From assembly GCF_012641095.1 (NCBI RefSeq), contig NZ_JAAVSC010000012.1, positions 1-64,000 of the forward strand: 64,000 bases of DNA. The letters are read 5' to 3'. The first letter of the stretch is position 1. Each line of letters starts with the position of its first letter. Below the pieces are notes generated by a model, which saw nothing but the letters and a program-made list of their open reading frames with translations, searched no databases and was not told where the DNA came from. Source of the stretch: Lactobacillus sp. HBUAS51381. Lineage in GTDB: Bacteria; Bacillota; Bacilli; Lactobacillales; Lactobacillaceae. The position numbers were made by a program, and so were the translations under genes. Below are positions 18,472 to 28,784 of the stretch, piece after piece.

Positions 18472-18486
18472 GTGCTGTCACCTCGC

Positions 18487-20889
18487 TTAGTGTCGGCCAC
18501 CTTGTGAATTACGGTGTTGGCCCCCATTATTCGAACTATGGTGATTGCCATTACCGTGTTGGTTGGTCGACCGTTGGTTCCCATTGCGGTGATTGCCGTT
18601 CCGGCTACCGCCGTGCTGGTTACCATTATTACCATTATGGTTGCTATTGTTGTTCCGACCGTGGAAGTTCCCGTTGCGGCCACCGCGTGAACGGTGTTCT
18701 CTCTTTGGCAAGAGATCACTCACTGGGGCATCTTCAGGGTGCAACAACTCGAAATCAATTTCGCTTTGTTCCTTGTCAACGTGGATGACCTTGACCCGAA
18801 TTTTCTGGCCAATCTTGTACGTCCGTCGCGTATTCCGCCCCACTAAGGCCAGATACTTTTCGACGTATTCATAGTAGTCATCCTGCATGCGACTGATGTG
18901 GATTAACCCTTCAATCGTGTTCGGGAGTTCAACGAACATCCCAAACTTCATAACGGAGCTAACCACGGCATCGAATTCTTCCCCAACGTGATCGGCCATG
19001 TATTCAGCCATCTTCATATCGTTGGTATCACGTTCAGCGTCAATCGCCCGCCGTTCAGCTTCGGACGTGTGCACCCCAATCTCTTCCAAGATGGGAGCAA
19101 ACTTTTCCTTGCTGGCGTCGTTGATTCCGTGATCTTCGTAGTAGTGAATCATCCGGTGCACCATCGTATCGGGGTACCGCCGAATTGGCGACGTGAAGTG
19201 AGTGTAGAACTCGGCGCCCAATCCAAAGTGACCCAAGGATTGATCGGCATACCGCGCTTGCTTCAGGCTCCGTAACATCATGACGGAAACCATGGCTTCT
19301 TCTGGCTTTCCAGCAACTTGCTTTAAGATGCCTTGCAACATCTTAGGCCGCAAGTGATTGGGATCACCCTTAACGTTGATCCCAAAGGCCGTCAAGAATT
19401 CGAAGAAACTCCGTACACGATCGCCATCTGGCGTTTCATGAACCCGGTAAAGGAACGGTGCCTTGGCCCGGAAGTAGTGTTCCGCAACCGTTTCGTTGGC
19501 GGCCAGCATGAAGGATTCGATCATCCGTTCAGCCATGCCCCGCGTCCGCAACTTAACATCGATGGCGTGACCCTTGTCATCCACGATGATCTCTGCTTCA
19601 CGGTCGTCAAAATCAATGGCTCCGCGACGCTTCCGTTGCTTAACCAAGATCTTGTGCAGTTCACCCATTTGTTCAAACATCGGTACGAGCGCCTTGTAAC
19701 GATCCATCGTCACGGGATCGTGAGCTTCCAGAATCTGGTTAACCGCCGTATACGTCATCCGCGCCTTAGACCGCATGACGGATGGGTGAATCCGGTGCTT
19801 AACCACGTGGCCATCGGGATCGATTTCCATGTCACAGCTCATGCACAACCGCAATTCGCCCTCGTTTAGCGAGCAAATACCGTTGGACAACCGCCGAGGC
19901 AGCATTGGAATAACCCGGTCAGTCAGGTACACACTGGTTCCCCGCTTGTAGGCTTCCTTGTCCAAAATCGAATCTTCCTGAACGTAGTGGGAAACATCGG
20001 CAATGTGGACCCCTAAATGGTAGTTCCCATTGTCCAATTTCCAAACCGTAACGGCATCATCCAAGTCTTTGGACGATTCGCCATCAATGGTGACCAAGTC
20101 TTGATCCGTAATGTCTTCGCGGCCCTTCATTTCTTCAGGGAGCACGTGATCTGGAATCTCATCGGCGGCCTGCATGACCTCTTCCGGAAATTCGGATGGA
20201 ATGTTGTGTTGGTACACGATCTGTAAAATATCAATGCCGGGGTCATCCACGCTACCGATGACCTGCTTAGCAATCCCGACCATGGCATCCGGATGCGCAT
20301 CATTGGGGTACTCCGTAATTTCGGCCGTAACCACTTCACCCGGCGTTGGGTTCAAGCCAACATTGGTCACGTAGAACTTGTACTTCATGACCTTCTTGTC
20401 GGTCAAACGAACTTGGCCCAGGTAACCGGCGTCATCATCCGTCTGCATGAACTCACCCACGACTTGTTCGTAGTGATGTTCCACAATTTCCGTGACTTTA
20501 CCTTCGGGACCCTTACCGCTCCGGGGATCGCCGGCTCGAACGATTTCAATCTTAACCGTATCACCATTCAACGCCCGCAACGTATTGTTGGGTGCAATGT
20601 AGGCATCCGGTTCAACCTTATTCTCGTCGTAAGCCACGAACCCAAAGCCCTTGTCATTGCCGTGAAAAATCCCGGTCAATGTCCGTTGGCTTGGATCGAG
20701 CTGAAAATGGCCGTGTTCAGTCACTTGAACTAAGCCGTCCCGTTCCAGTTGCGCTAACTCCTGCACGATCAGCTTGAATGCGGCTGAGCCGTGGTAGTGC
20801 AGTGCATCTGAAATATCTTCTACTGTGTAGTTCTGGTCCGAGTGTGCCCGGAAGAACGCTGTTAAATCACTCTTTAAATTATCTTGCAC
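18487..20889 (-). CDS. rnr: Ribonuclease R
   Basis: RNase R is a processive 3'-5' exoribonuclease that degrades structured RNA and works with tmRNA-SmpB quality control. The 800-residue protein has an N-terminal winged-helix region, cold-shock/OB domains (GIFHGNDKGFGFVAYDE), the RNB catalytic domain with TIDGESSKDLDDAV and HIADVSHYV (metal-binding aspartates) and a C-terminal S1 domain (VVSSVMKFGMFVELPNTIEG). After about residue 725 comes an unusual tail of about 75 residues made almost only of Gly, Asn, His, Arg, Ser and Gln. The start follows TTTAAAAATAACGAGGAATC-like sequence containing a GAGGA ribosome site. Confidence 0.96.
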   Translation of the reverse strand: MQDNLKSDLTAFFRAHSDQNYTVEDISDALHYHGSAAFKLIVQELAQLERDGLVQVTEHGHFQLDPSQRTLTGIFHGNDKGFGFVAYDENKVEPDAYIAPNNTLRALNGDTVKIEIVRAGDPRSGKGPEGKVTEIVEHHYEQVVGEFMQTDDDAGYLGQVRLTDKKVMKYKFYVTNVGLNPTPGEVVTAEITEYPNDAHPDAMVGIAKQVIGSVDDPGIDILQIVYQHNIPSEFPEEVMQAADEIPDHVLPEEMKGREDITDQDLVTIDGESSKDLDDAVTVWKLDNGNYHLGVHIADVSHYVQEDSILDKEAYKRGTSVYLTDRVIPMLPRRLSNGICSLNEGELRLCMSCDMEIDPDGHVVKHRIHPSVMRSKARMTYTAVNQILEAHDPVTMDRYKALVPMFEQMGELHKILVKQRKRRGAIDFDDREAEIIVDDKGHAIDVKLRTRGMAERMIESFMLAANETVAEHYFRAKAPFLYRVHETPDGDRVRSFFEFLTAFGINVKGDPNHLRPKMLQGILKQVAGKPEEAMVSVMMLRSLKQARYADQSLGHFGLGAEFYTHFTSPIRRYPDTMVHRMIHYYEDHGINDASKEKFAPILEEIGVHTSEAERRAIDAERDTNDMKMAEYMADHVGEEFDAVVSSVMKFGMFVELPNTIEGLIHISRMQDDYYEYVEKYLALVGRNTRRTYKIGQKIRVKVIHVDKEQSEIDFELLHPEDAPVSDLLPKREHRSRGGRNGNFHGRNNNSNHNGNNGNQHGGSRNGNHRNGNQRSTNQHGNGNHHSSNNGGQHRNSQGGRH

Positions 20890-20908
20890 TATCGATTCCT
20901 CGTTATTT

Positions 20909-21652
20909 TTAAAAGATTGTGTGTAAATACGTCAATATATCCGCCTCTAAGGCGTGGTGCGCTGCGTTGACCGTCAACACATGGCCAGCACCAGCGTACT
21001 CATGAAAATCCGTTTGTTGACGCGGATAGGCCGCGGCCAACCATTCACCCGACCGGGGATCAATCATCTGATCCGCATCCCCTTGGGCAATGAAGACCGG
21101 TTGTTTCACCTGATCGAGATGGGTCGCCGTCGTATCCGTAAACGCTTGAATGGCCGCCAACTGAGCGGGCAAATGTTCCTGAATCCAGGCCATTCGATTG
21201 GCAATGTCGGGCGCATCTAATTGCTGTTGCTGATAGGCTGCGCGCGCCATCTGAATAAAGGCTTCCGGAACGTGCGTCTGCCCGCGAAAGACCACGGGTG
21301 ACGCAATCGTTCCACCACCCACGAGTTGCGGGTCCGTCTGCAACGCCCGCGTCGCGAACAACCCACCTAGGGACAAACCAAAGATGGCAATCTGTTGATA
21401 CCCTCTGCGCCGTAACGCGGCAATGGCATCACGCGTATCTTGCCACCATTTCCGCGGCGAACCGTCCCGTAAAATATCCGCGGGATCACCCGTCGCATGC
21501 CCCGTGAAGATTGGGGCTAACACCGTGTAATTTTCGCTTTCCAGCCGGCGAGCCAGTAAGCGCATATCGTTAGAACTACCCGAATAGGCGTGCAGCAGAA
21601 CAACTGCGTGAGGCCCCTGCTCAAAGAAGAGCTGGGTTGGTTTTCGAATCAT
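20909..21652 (-). CDS. Carboxylesterase (Est30-like alpha/beta hydrolase)
   Basis: The 247-residue cytoplasmic hydrolase has the oxyanion region LLHAYSGSS, the nucleophile elbow GLSLGG, a catalytic aspartate in GDADQMIDP and the histidine in GAGHVL. The natural ester substrate is unknown. The Met at 21652 follows a GTGGTGG sequence; the longer frame to 21712 adds 20 residues without homology. It sits between secG and rnr, as YvaK does in Bacillus subtilis. Confidence 0.88.
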   Translation of the reverse strand: MIRKPTQLFFEQGPHAVVLLHAYSGSSNDMRLLARRLESENYTVLAPIFTGHATGDPADILRDGSPRKWWQDTRDAIAALRRRGYQQIAIFGLSLGGLFATRALQTDPQLVGGGTIASPVVFRGQTHVPEAFIQMARAAYQQQQLDAPDIANRMAWIQEHLPAQLAAIQAFTDTTATHLDQVKQPVFIAQGDADQMIDPRSGEWLAAAYPRQQTDFHEYAGAGHVLTVNAAHHALEADILTYLHTIF

Positions 21653-21757
21653 GTAAAACCACCACTTTCCGCTATTGCTGAGATAGTCTTCGTGAACTTC
21701 GTGCGGACACACGATTTGAGAAAAGTCTCGGGCTGGTTCTCAACCCATCACTAGCTG

Positions 21758-21794
21758 TAAAAAAGCCCCCTGTAGCAAACACAAACAGGAGGCT
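21758..21794 (-). terminator. secG terminator
   Basis: AGCCTCCTGT pairs with ACAGGGGGCT on the minus strand, followed by TTTTTTA. It separates secG from est-rnr-smpB, which must use read-through or a promoter I could not see. Confidence 0.88.
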
Positions 21795-21801
21795 CAAATC
21801 T

Positions 21802-22038
21802 CTAGTGTGAAGATAGAAAAACTAAAGCCAGTGCCAATCCAAAGAAGATTGCCCCCAAGACGACGGTGACCTTTTGCATGAAGGCTTCAAAACCACGTGG
21901 CTTGGACTTAGCGAATAAGTCATCAGCACCACCGGATAAAGCAGACAAAGCATCGTTGGTCTTAGCAGGTTGCATCATTACCGCAATAATGATTAAAACA
22001 CTGACAATTAAAATACAAGTCATTAAAAAATTATACAC
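21802..22038 (-). CDS. secG: Protein translocase subunit SecG
   Basis: SecG is the small accessory subunit of the SecYEG channel. The 78-residue protein has two hydrophobic helices (about 3-22 and 56-76) with the conserved amphipathic middle segment containing ALSGGADDLFAKSKPRG. GGAGG precedes the ATG. Confidence 0.95.
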   Translation of the reverse strand: MYNFLMTCILIVSVLIIIAVMMQPAKTNDALSALSGGADDLFAKSKPRGFEAFMQKVTVVLGAIFFGLALALVFLSSH

Positions 22039-22052
22039 AAATTTGCCTCCTA

Positions 22053-22084
22053 CCTATCGAATAGGTCTAATAGGTCTAACTATA
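22053..22084 (-). promoter_or_regulatory. secG promoter region with tandem and palindromic repeats
   Basis: TATAGT (22079-22084, minus strand) is a plausible -10. Directly downstream lie two tandem copies of TTAGACCTA (22062-22079) and a palindrome CCTATTCGATAGG (22053-22065). A repressor site is possible; this is inference. Confidence 0.4.
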
Positions 22085-22134
22085 CTCTTCCTAATTTATC
22101 ATAGTCGCGCTGGTTTTACCAGTCCTGCGCTCAC

Positions 22135-23691
22135 TTAATCCAGTAAGCGATGGGGAGAATTATTTAATTGCGTCAGCTGTTGACGGACATAAGCCCGGTT
22201 GTGGTGATAGGTGAAGATAATCAGAGTATCCCCCGACTTAATGATGGTATCACCGTTGGGAATAACCTCCCGTTCACCACGTCGAACCGCCACCAATAGT
22301 GACCCTTCCGGCCAAGTCAGGTCGCGCACCTGTTGGCTGTCGAAGCCGGAATTCTCGCCAACCGGATACTCCACCCGATCGGCCACGCCATCCCGATTGG
22401 CCTCGGCCGGCTTCACTAGCTGCTGTAGCATGGCTTCGTAGATTGGCGCACCACCCAGTAGGTCAACCGTGATGTAGGCCACGATTGCGACCACGGCTAG
22501 TGGCATCAGATGGTGGAGTGTCCCCACCATTTCCGTAATGAGTAGAATCGCCGTAAATGGTGCCTTAGAAATCCCCGCGAAATAGCCGGCCATGGCGTAA
22601 ATAATGAAATTCGCCACGAACATGGCGGGCAGCCAGCCCATTAAGACAAATAGCCGGGCTCCAATTGCCCCCAGTAATGCCCCCAGCGTCAAGATCGGTA
22701 GAAAGATCCCGCCGGGTAAACCGGAACCATAGCTAACGGTTGAGAAGCAGAACCGCAAAATAAAGTAGCCAATCAGGGGCAACAGTAAAGGCGTATTTTT
22801 GGCAAAAGTCACAATCATCTGATTCCCACCGCCTAAAGCCAGCGGCCACATTAATCCAATCGGAATCACCGCAAGAAACGGAATCACTCCATCGAGATGT
22901 CGCGGTAACCATTTGAGTCGAGCATACCAGCTACCGACATGCAGGGTTACCCACTGATAACCATACCCCAATACGCCGAGACCAATGCCTAATAGTAGCA
23001 GTAGCCCGTAATATTTCAGGGGCAGGGCTTGATGATAATTAATATGTAACACGGGCGTTAAGCCAAAAATACCATTGGAAACAAAGTTGGCCACGACCGC
23101 GCTAGTCAAGGCGGTTAGCCAGACTAAAGTTGAGAAGCTGTGGTAGACCTCTTCAAGAATAAATAATGTTGAGGCAATTGGCGCATTAAACGCCGCCGAA
23201 AGCCCCGCGGCCGCACCGCCGGCAATGACCAACCGACGCTGGGTTCCCTTAAAGCCCATGCGATAAGCCAATCCCTGAGCGACGGTCCCGCCTAACTGAA
23301 TCGACGGGCCTTCTCGTCCCAGAAAGAGTCCAGAGCCAATGCCCAAGACACCACTGACAAACTTCTTCCAGAGCACCGGCCACCACGCATAGTCCAACTC
23401 TCCGGCCAACTGGCCCTCAACTTGGGGAATCCCAGACCCCTTAATCATCGGCGACTGCTTGACCCAATGCCCCACTAACAAAGCCACGCCAACCAGCAGG
23501 ATGGCCCAGGGGATCAGCCACCACGGATGCTGCCCCAGCCAGCCGTAAATGCCTTGTACGAAAATCAGCATATGCTCAATCAGCAGGCGAAACACACTCA
23601 CCACGATTCCCGCAAATAGCCCCACGAGGGCTCCAAAGAAAATGGCGTTTAACCGCGTTAAATCTGGTTGAATGTGTTGTTTCTTCTGCAT
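22135..23691 (-). CDS. CLC-type chloride/proton antiporter with RCK_C domain
   Basis: The 518-residue membrane protein has the CLC selectivity motifs GSGIP, GREGP and GGIFLP in order across about ten or more helices. The gating glutamate in GREGP and the inner glutamate (ILEEVYHSF) suggest a Cl-/H+ exchanger rather than a channel. After about residue 440 comes a TrkA_C/RCK_C-type ligand domain (RDLTWPEGSLLVAVRRGEREVI). ATG 23691 follows GGAGGAA and is preferred over a longer frame to 23724. Confidence 0.92.
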   Translation of the reverse strand: MQKKQHIQPDLTRLNAIFFGALVGLFAGIVVSVFRLLIEHMLIFVQGIYGWLGQHPWWLIPWAILLVGVALLVGHWVKQSPMIKGSGIPQVEGQLAGELDYAWWPVLWKKFVSGVLGIGSGLFLGREGPSIQLGGTVAQGLAYRMGFKGTQRRLVIAGGAAAGLSAAFNAPIASTLFILEEVYHSFSTLVWLTALTSAVVANFVSNGIFGLTPVLHINYHQALPLKYYGLLLLLGIGLGVLGYGYQWVTLHVGSWYARLKWLPRHLDGVIPFLAVIPIGLMWPLALGGGNQMIVTFAKNTPLLLPLIGYFILRFCFSTVSYGSGLPGGIFLPILTLGALLGAIGARLFVLMGWLPAMFVANFIIYAMAGYFAGISKAPFTAILLITEMVGTLHHLMPLAVVAIVAYITVDLLGGAPIYEAMLQQLVKPAEANRDGVADRVEYPVGENSGFDSQQVRDLTWPEGSLLVAVRRGEREVIPNGDTIIKSGDTLIIFTYHHNRAYVRQQLTQLNNSPHRLLD

Positions 23692-23750
23692 GTGCTGATT
23701 CCTCCGTTTTTTATCGTCCACCAATTAGTCTATCACAGATTTAGCGGAGT

Positions 23751-24941
23751 TCAGTCACGGAAGCGCCAAAAACGACTGAGTCCAATTCCTGCTAGCGCTA
23801 CCAACCCTAGCAAGCTCCCCTTTGACGTTTGTTCGTTCGTTTGTGGTAATTTTTGGCGGCGCGTACTTGAAACACGCCATTGACGACCACCAACCGGTAG
23901 CTTCTCTGAATGGGGCTTCTTAGCGCCCTGAGACGGCTTAGTCGTCGTGGCTGGCATAGTTGCTAGTGAGTCATCCGTAATGGCCGTAATGGGGTGTTCA
24001 GTGAGTTCTGAGACGTGATCCAGGTTGGTGTCGGTGTTAGGTTGTGCCGACTCGGCCGTGACGTGAGGTCGGGGAACGGTAACTGTGGGGACCTTACCAA
24101 CCGGTTTCCGTCTATCGGTGACAACCGATGATGGCGGGGTGAGCGGCAAGGTTGGCTGAGGGTGAGGGATTGGGCTAGGCGTCGTGGGCTGAATCGGAGC
24201 GGGATTGCCTCCTGGGTGGGGCGTAGTGTTAGGGTCCTCGGGAGTTGGTTTCTCGGGTTTTGTCTCTCCCGAGTTCGGCTCTCCGGGTTTCATATCCCCT
24301 GGGTTAGAATCCGGCTCAGATGGCTTCTCCGGCTCTGATTCTCCTGGCTTAGTTGGCTGTGGTTCCGGTTGAGAGGTTCCGGATTCATCTGGTTCAGTTG
24401 ATCCCGTCGTAGTTGTCTTCGGCGTTACCATTACATGCCATTCTTCACTTATTGATTTGACTATCCGATTAGTATCGTCCGCATTCACCAACTGATATCC
24501 GGTAGGCGCAGAAATATTCAACTTCCCGCCAACTGTCACATTTCCCCTAATCATTCTATCGGAAACCACTAATTTACTCTTGGTATTAACATACTTTAGC
24601 TTAACATTCGCAAACTTTCGTGTACCCGAGTAAGTCCAGTTCATAGGACCATTTAACGTTGACGGATCGGGGGCTTTCGCATTGCTGCGCGTATTCGACA
24701 GGAATACAGCCAGTTCTGGCCTACCGTTCAGTGCCTCTCCAGGGGTTACGCGTACCTTCTCTGTCGTATAAAATCGTCTGGATTCTTGCAAGCCTTCATC
24801 CAATGCCGCAATGTAATAGTTAATCTGAAGATCATACGGTTTACGCTCATCCGCCAGCCCCACCACACCACCAGTCCCAATCAAAAAGCCGCCCGCAAAC
24901 AAGCCCAGCATTACGCCTTGTTGCCAATTCATCTTCATCAT
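23751..24941 (-). CDS. LPQTN-anchored surface protein
   Basis: The 396-residue protein has a signal peptide (about 1-28), a folded region of about 160 residues with no domain I recognise, a long linker rich in Pro, Glu, Ser and Thr (about 180-290), and a sorting signal LPQTNE followed by a hydrophobic helix and RFWRFRD. LPQTNE matches the LPQTxE type used by Lactiplantibacillus sortases. GGGGG is six bases before the ATG at 24941. The gene lies behind the eno terminator and I see no promoter with room for a leader, so it may depend on read-through. The ligand is unknown. Confidence 0.87.
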   Translation of the reverse strand: MMKMNWQQGVMLGLFAGGFLIGTGGVVGLADERKPYDLQINYYIAALDEGLQESRRFYTTEKVRVTPGEALNGRPELAVFLSNTRSNAKAPDPSTLNGPMNWTYSGTRKFANVKLKYVNTKSKLVVSDRMIRGNVTVGGKLNISAPTGYQLVNADDTNRIVKSISEEWHVMVTPKTTTTGSTEPDESGTSQPEPQPTKPGESEPEKPSEPDSNPGDMKPGEPNSGETKPEKPTPEDPNTTPHPGGNPAPIQPTTPSPIPHPQPTLPLTPPSSVVTDRRKPVGKVPTVTVPRPHVTAESAQPNTDTNLDHVSELTEHPITAITDDSLATMPATTTKPSQGAKKPHSEKLPVGGRQWRVSSTRRQKLPQTNEQTSKGSLLGLVALAGIGLSRFWRFRD

Positions 24942-25000
24942 CAAATTCCCCCTTATACCGCCTAACTCCGCAAAAGGTAGCGAAATATTTTCGGGAAAAT

Positions 25001-25042
25001 AAAAAAGTGGTCGCCACCCACCGCAGTGAGTCGCAACCACTT
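25001..25042 (-). terminator. eno terminator
   Basis: AAGTGGTTGC pairs with GCGACCACTT on the minus strand across a 16- to 18-base loop, followed by TTTTTTATTTT. Confidence 0.88.
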
Positions 25043-25061
25043 TCTGATTTAACTTTTGAAT

Positions 25062-26414
<1,353 letters not shown>

Positions 26415-26445
26415 TCACGGGAACTAGACAACCATCCCATGTATC

Positions 26446-26474
26446 ATTCTATAAGTTTAACTTTGAACTTTCAA
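26446..26474 (-). promoter_or_regulatory. Sigma-A promoter for eno
   Basis: TTGAAA (26469-26474) and TAGAAT (26446-26451) on the minus strand with 17 bases between, in the tpiA-eno gap. Confidence 0.75.
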
Positions 26475-26490
26475 TCACATTTTGACCGTT

Positions 26491-27249
26491 TTACAAATTT
26501 TGGTAGTTTGCGAGCTGAATAAATGACTGTTCATCGAGGCTAGACCCGCCGGCAAGAACCCCGTCGACGTTGTCTCGTTGCATGAGCCCAGCGATGTTGT
26601 CGGGCTTAACACTCCCACCGTACAAAACGCGAACCCCGTTAGCCATTTCATCCGAATAAATGTCGGCTAACGTCTGGCGGATCAGGTAACAGCCCTCTTC
26701 CGCCTGGTCAGACGATGCCGAGGTGCCACTGCCAATTGCCCAACTGGGTTCGTAGGCAATCACAATCTTCGACGCTTCCTCAAGACTAACCCCTTTCAGG
26801 GCAGCGGTGACTTGGTTGACGACCCAGTGAATCTTTTCACCGGACTCACGTCGACCCATCGTCTCATCACAACACACGATTGGGGTCATGCCGTTGCGCA
26901 AAACCGCGAGGACTTTACGGTTGATCACATCATCCGTTTCGTTAAAGTACCGTCGCCGTTCGGAATGCCCCACAATCGTATAGGGAATCCCCATCTCGTG
27001 AAGTGCCTTAGGGCTGGTTTCACCCGTATAGGCCCCCTCGTCTTCGTAATAACACGTTTCCGCTGCAATCCGTAAGACATCGTCTCGGTTGGCATCCAAC
27101 ATCGTTTGTAGAAATAAAGCAGGCGCTGCAATCGCCGTTTCCACGGTATCAGCAGCCGGTAACTTGCCCTGAATAGCTTCGATGAAACTGCGAGCTTCCG
27201 CAACCGACTTATTCATTTTCCAGTTACCTGCAATCAGGGGTATCCGCAA
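26491..27249 (-). CDS. tpiA: Triosephosphate isomerase
   Basis: TpiA interconverts dihydroxyacetone phosphate and glyceraldehyde-3-phosphate. The 252-residue barrel has AGNWKMNK at the start, the catalytic histidine in [10 protein letters not shown], glutamate in AYEPSWAIG and the phosphate loop [10 protein letters not shown]. The start is TTG at 27249, with GGGTGG upstream; no in-frame ATG keeps the first beta strand. Confidence 0.97.
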   Translation of the reverse strand: MRIPLIAGNWKMNKSVAEARSFIEAIQGKLPAADTVETAIAAPALFLQTMLDANRDDVLRIAAETCYYEDEGAYTGETSPKALHEMGIPYTIVGHSERRRYFNETDDVINRKVLAVLRNGMTPIVCCDETMGRRESGEKIHWVVNQVTAALKGVSLEEASKIVIAYEPSWAIGSGTSASSDQAEEGCYLIRQTLADIYSDEMANGVRVLYGGSVKPDNIAGLMQRDNVDGVLAGGSSLDEQSFIQLANYQNL

Positions 27250-27353
27250 CCTAATCCACCCTTTCTCAAAATAAATTGACTACGCTCATCATCTTACCGA
27301 ACTCACCGTCAATTAGCCAGTGAAGTGTCTTCACAACCAGCGTGTGTCATAAT

Positions 27354-27382
27354 AAAAAGCCATGATGACTGGCACCACAGCT
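27354..27382 (-). terminator. pgk terminator
   Basis: AGCTGTGGTG pairs with CATCATGGCT (several wobble pairs) on the minus strand, followed by TTTTTATT. Confidence 0.7.
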
Positions 27383-27392
27383 CTTTATAAAT

Positions 27393-28595
27393 TTACTTAT
27401 CAGAAATTGCGGCAATTCCTGGTAACGTCTTACCTTCAAGGTATTCCAGAGAAGCGCCACCACCAGTAGAAATGTGGGACAACTTGTCAGCAACACCGAG
27501 TTGTTGAACGGCAGCAGTGGAGTCCCCACCACCAACGATGGTCTTAGCTTCGGTCAAAGTGCCCAAGAACTTACCAATTTCCAAGGTACCTTCTGCATAA
27601 TTACTCATTTCGAAGACACCCATTGGGCCGTTCCAAACCACCGTCTTAGCTGACTTCAAAACATCTTCGAATTCAGCAATCGACTTTGGTCCGATATCCA
27701 AGGCCATGTAGCCATCAGGAATATCGCCGTCAACCGTCTTGTGAGCGGCATCGTTATCAAACTTTTCAGCAACCACGGAATCCGTAGGCAGAACCAACTT
27801 GTCGCCGGCCTTGTCCAAGATTTCCTTGGCTAAATCAATCTTGTCCTTTTCAACCAAAGAGTTCCCAATCTTCATACCCTTAGCAGCGTAGAACGTGTAA
27901 GTCATCCCACCACCGATAAGAATCTTGTCGGCCTTAGCCAGCAAGTTGTCGATCACACCGATCTTGTCGGAAACCTTGGCACCACCCAAGATAGCAACGA
28001 ATGGGTGTTCAGGGTTGTCCACGGCACCACCGATAAACTTGATTTCCTTTTCCATTAAGAAACCAGCGGCGGTTTGGCCCATGTTAGACGCAATGCCGAC
28101 GTTAGACGCGTGAGAACGGTGAGCCGTCCCAAACGCATCGTTAACGAAGACGTCACCCAATGAAGCCCAGTACTTGCCCAATTCAGGGTCATTACCGGAT
28201 TCACGCTTAACGTTTTCGCCATTCTTAACGTCTTCGTAACGGGTGTTTTCCATAACTAAAACATCGCCGTCGTTCAGACCATCAATCGCATCTTCGAGTT
28301 GCTTACCTTCCGTCGTTGGGACGAAGGTAACTGGCTTGTTTAACAAGTTGGACAGGCGTTCTGCGACTGGACGCATGGACAAACCTGGCTTGTCTTCTTC
28401 CTTCTTGATCCGACCTAAGTGGGATAACAGGATGGCCTTACCACCATGTTCACTTACGTACTTGATCGTTGGTAATGCAGCCACGATACGGTTATCGTTA
28501 CCGATCACACCGTCTTTGATTGGGACGTTGAAGTCGACCCGCATAAGGACTTTTTTGCCCTTTAAGTCTAAATCAGAAACTGTTAATTTAGCCAA
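27393..28595 (-). CDS. pgk: Phosphoglycerate kinase
   Basis: Pgk makes ATP from 1,3-bisphosphoglycerate. The 400-residue protein has RVDFNVP, the HLGR loop, [26 protein letters not shown] and the C-terminal GGGDSTAAV. The start is TTG at 28595, placed about ten bases after AAGGAGGG; the longer frame that begins at 28625 would put this ribosome site inside the gene. A separate sigma-A promoter lies upstream. Confidence 0.97.
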   Translation of the reverse strand: MAKLTVSDLDLKGKKVLMRVDFNVPIKDGVIGNDNRIVAALPTIKYVSEHGGKAILLSHLGRIKKEEDKPGLSMRPVAERLSNLLNKPVTFVPTTEGKQLEDAIDGLNDGDVLVMENTRYEDVKNGENVKRESGNDPELGKYWASLGDVFVNDAFGTAHRSHASNVGIASNMGQTAAGFLMEKEIKFIGGAVDNPEHPFVAILGGAKVSDKIGVIDNLLAKADKILIGGGMTYTFYAAKGMKIGNSLVEKDKIDLAKEILDKAGDKLVLPTDSVVAEKFDNDAAHKTVDGDIPDGYMALDIGPKSIAEFEDVLKSAKTVVWNGPMGVFEMSNYAEGTLEIGKFLGTLTEAKTIVGGGDSTAAVQQLGVADKLSHISTGGGASLEYLEGKTLPGIAAISDK

Positions 28596-28644
28596 TTTAG
28601 AAAACCCTCCTTGATTGCTTATCAAAATAAAAGATTACTTTCAC

Positions 28645-28673
28645 AATATACAGCACTTACCTTCAGATTTCAA
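28645..28673 (-). promoter_or_regulatory. Sigma-A promoter for pgk
   Basis: TTGAAA (28668-28673) and TATATT (28645-28650) on the minus strand with exactly 17 bases between. Confidence 0.8.
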
Positions 28674-28702
28674 AGGACTTGTGCTAATTTTCAAAACCAA
28701 TG

Positions 28703-28739
28703 AAAAACGCGTCGGAGAATGCCCTCCTCCGCCGCGTTT
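28703..28739 (-). terminator. gap terminator
   Basis: AAACGCGGCGGAG pairs with CTCCGACGCGTTT on the minus strand, followed by TT. It isolates cggR-gap from pgk. Confidence 0.85.
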
Positions 28740-28784
28740 AACTCATTAACTGTTTAAATTTAACCGACTTGCGCCGCTAGCTGA

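Noticed and set aside
28596-28625. Upstream ATG start for pgk
   Set aside because: It would place the strong AAGGAGGG ribosome site inside the coding region; TTG 28595 fits the family start.
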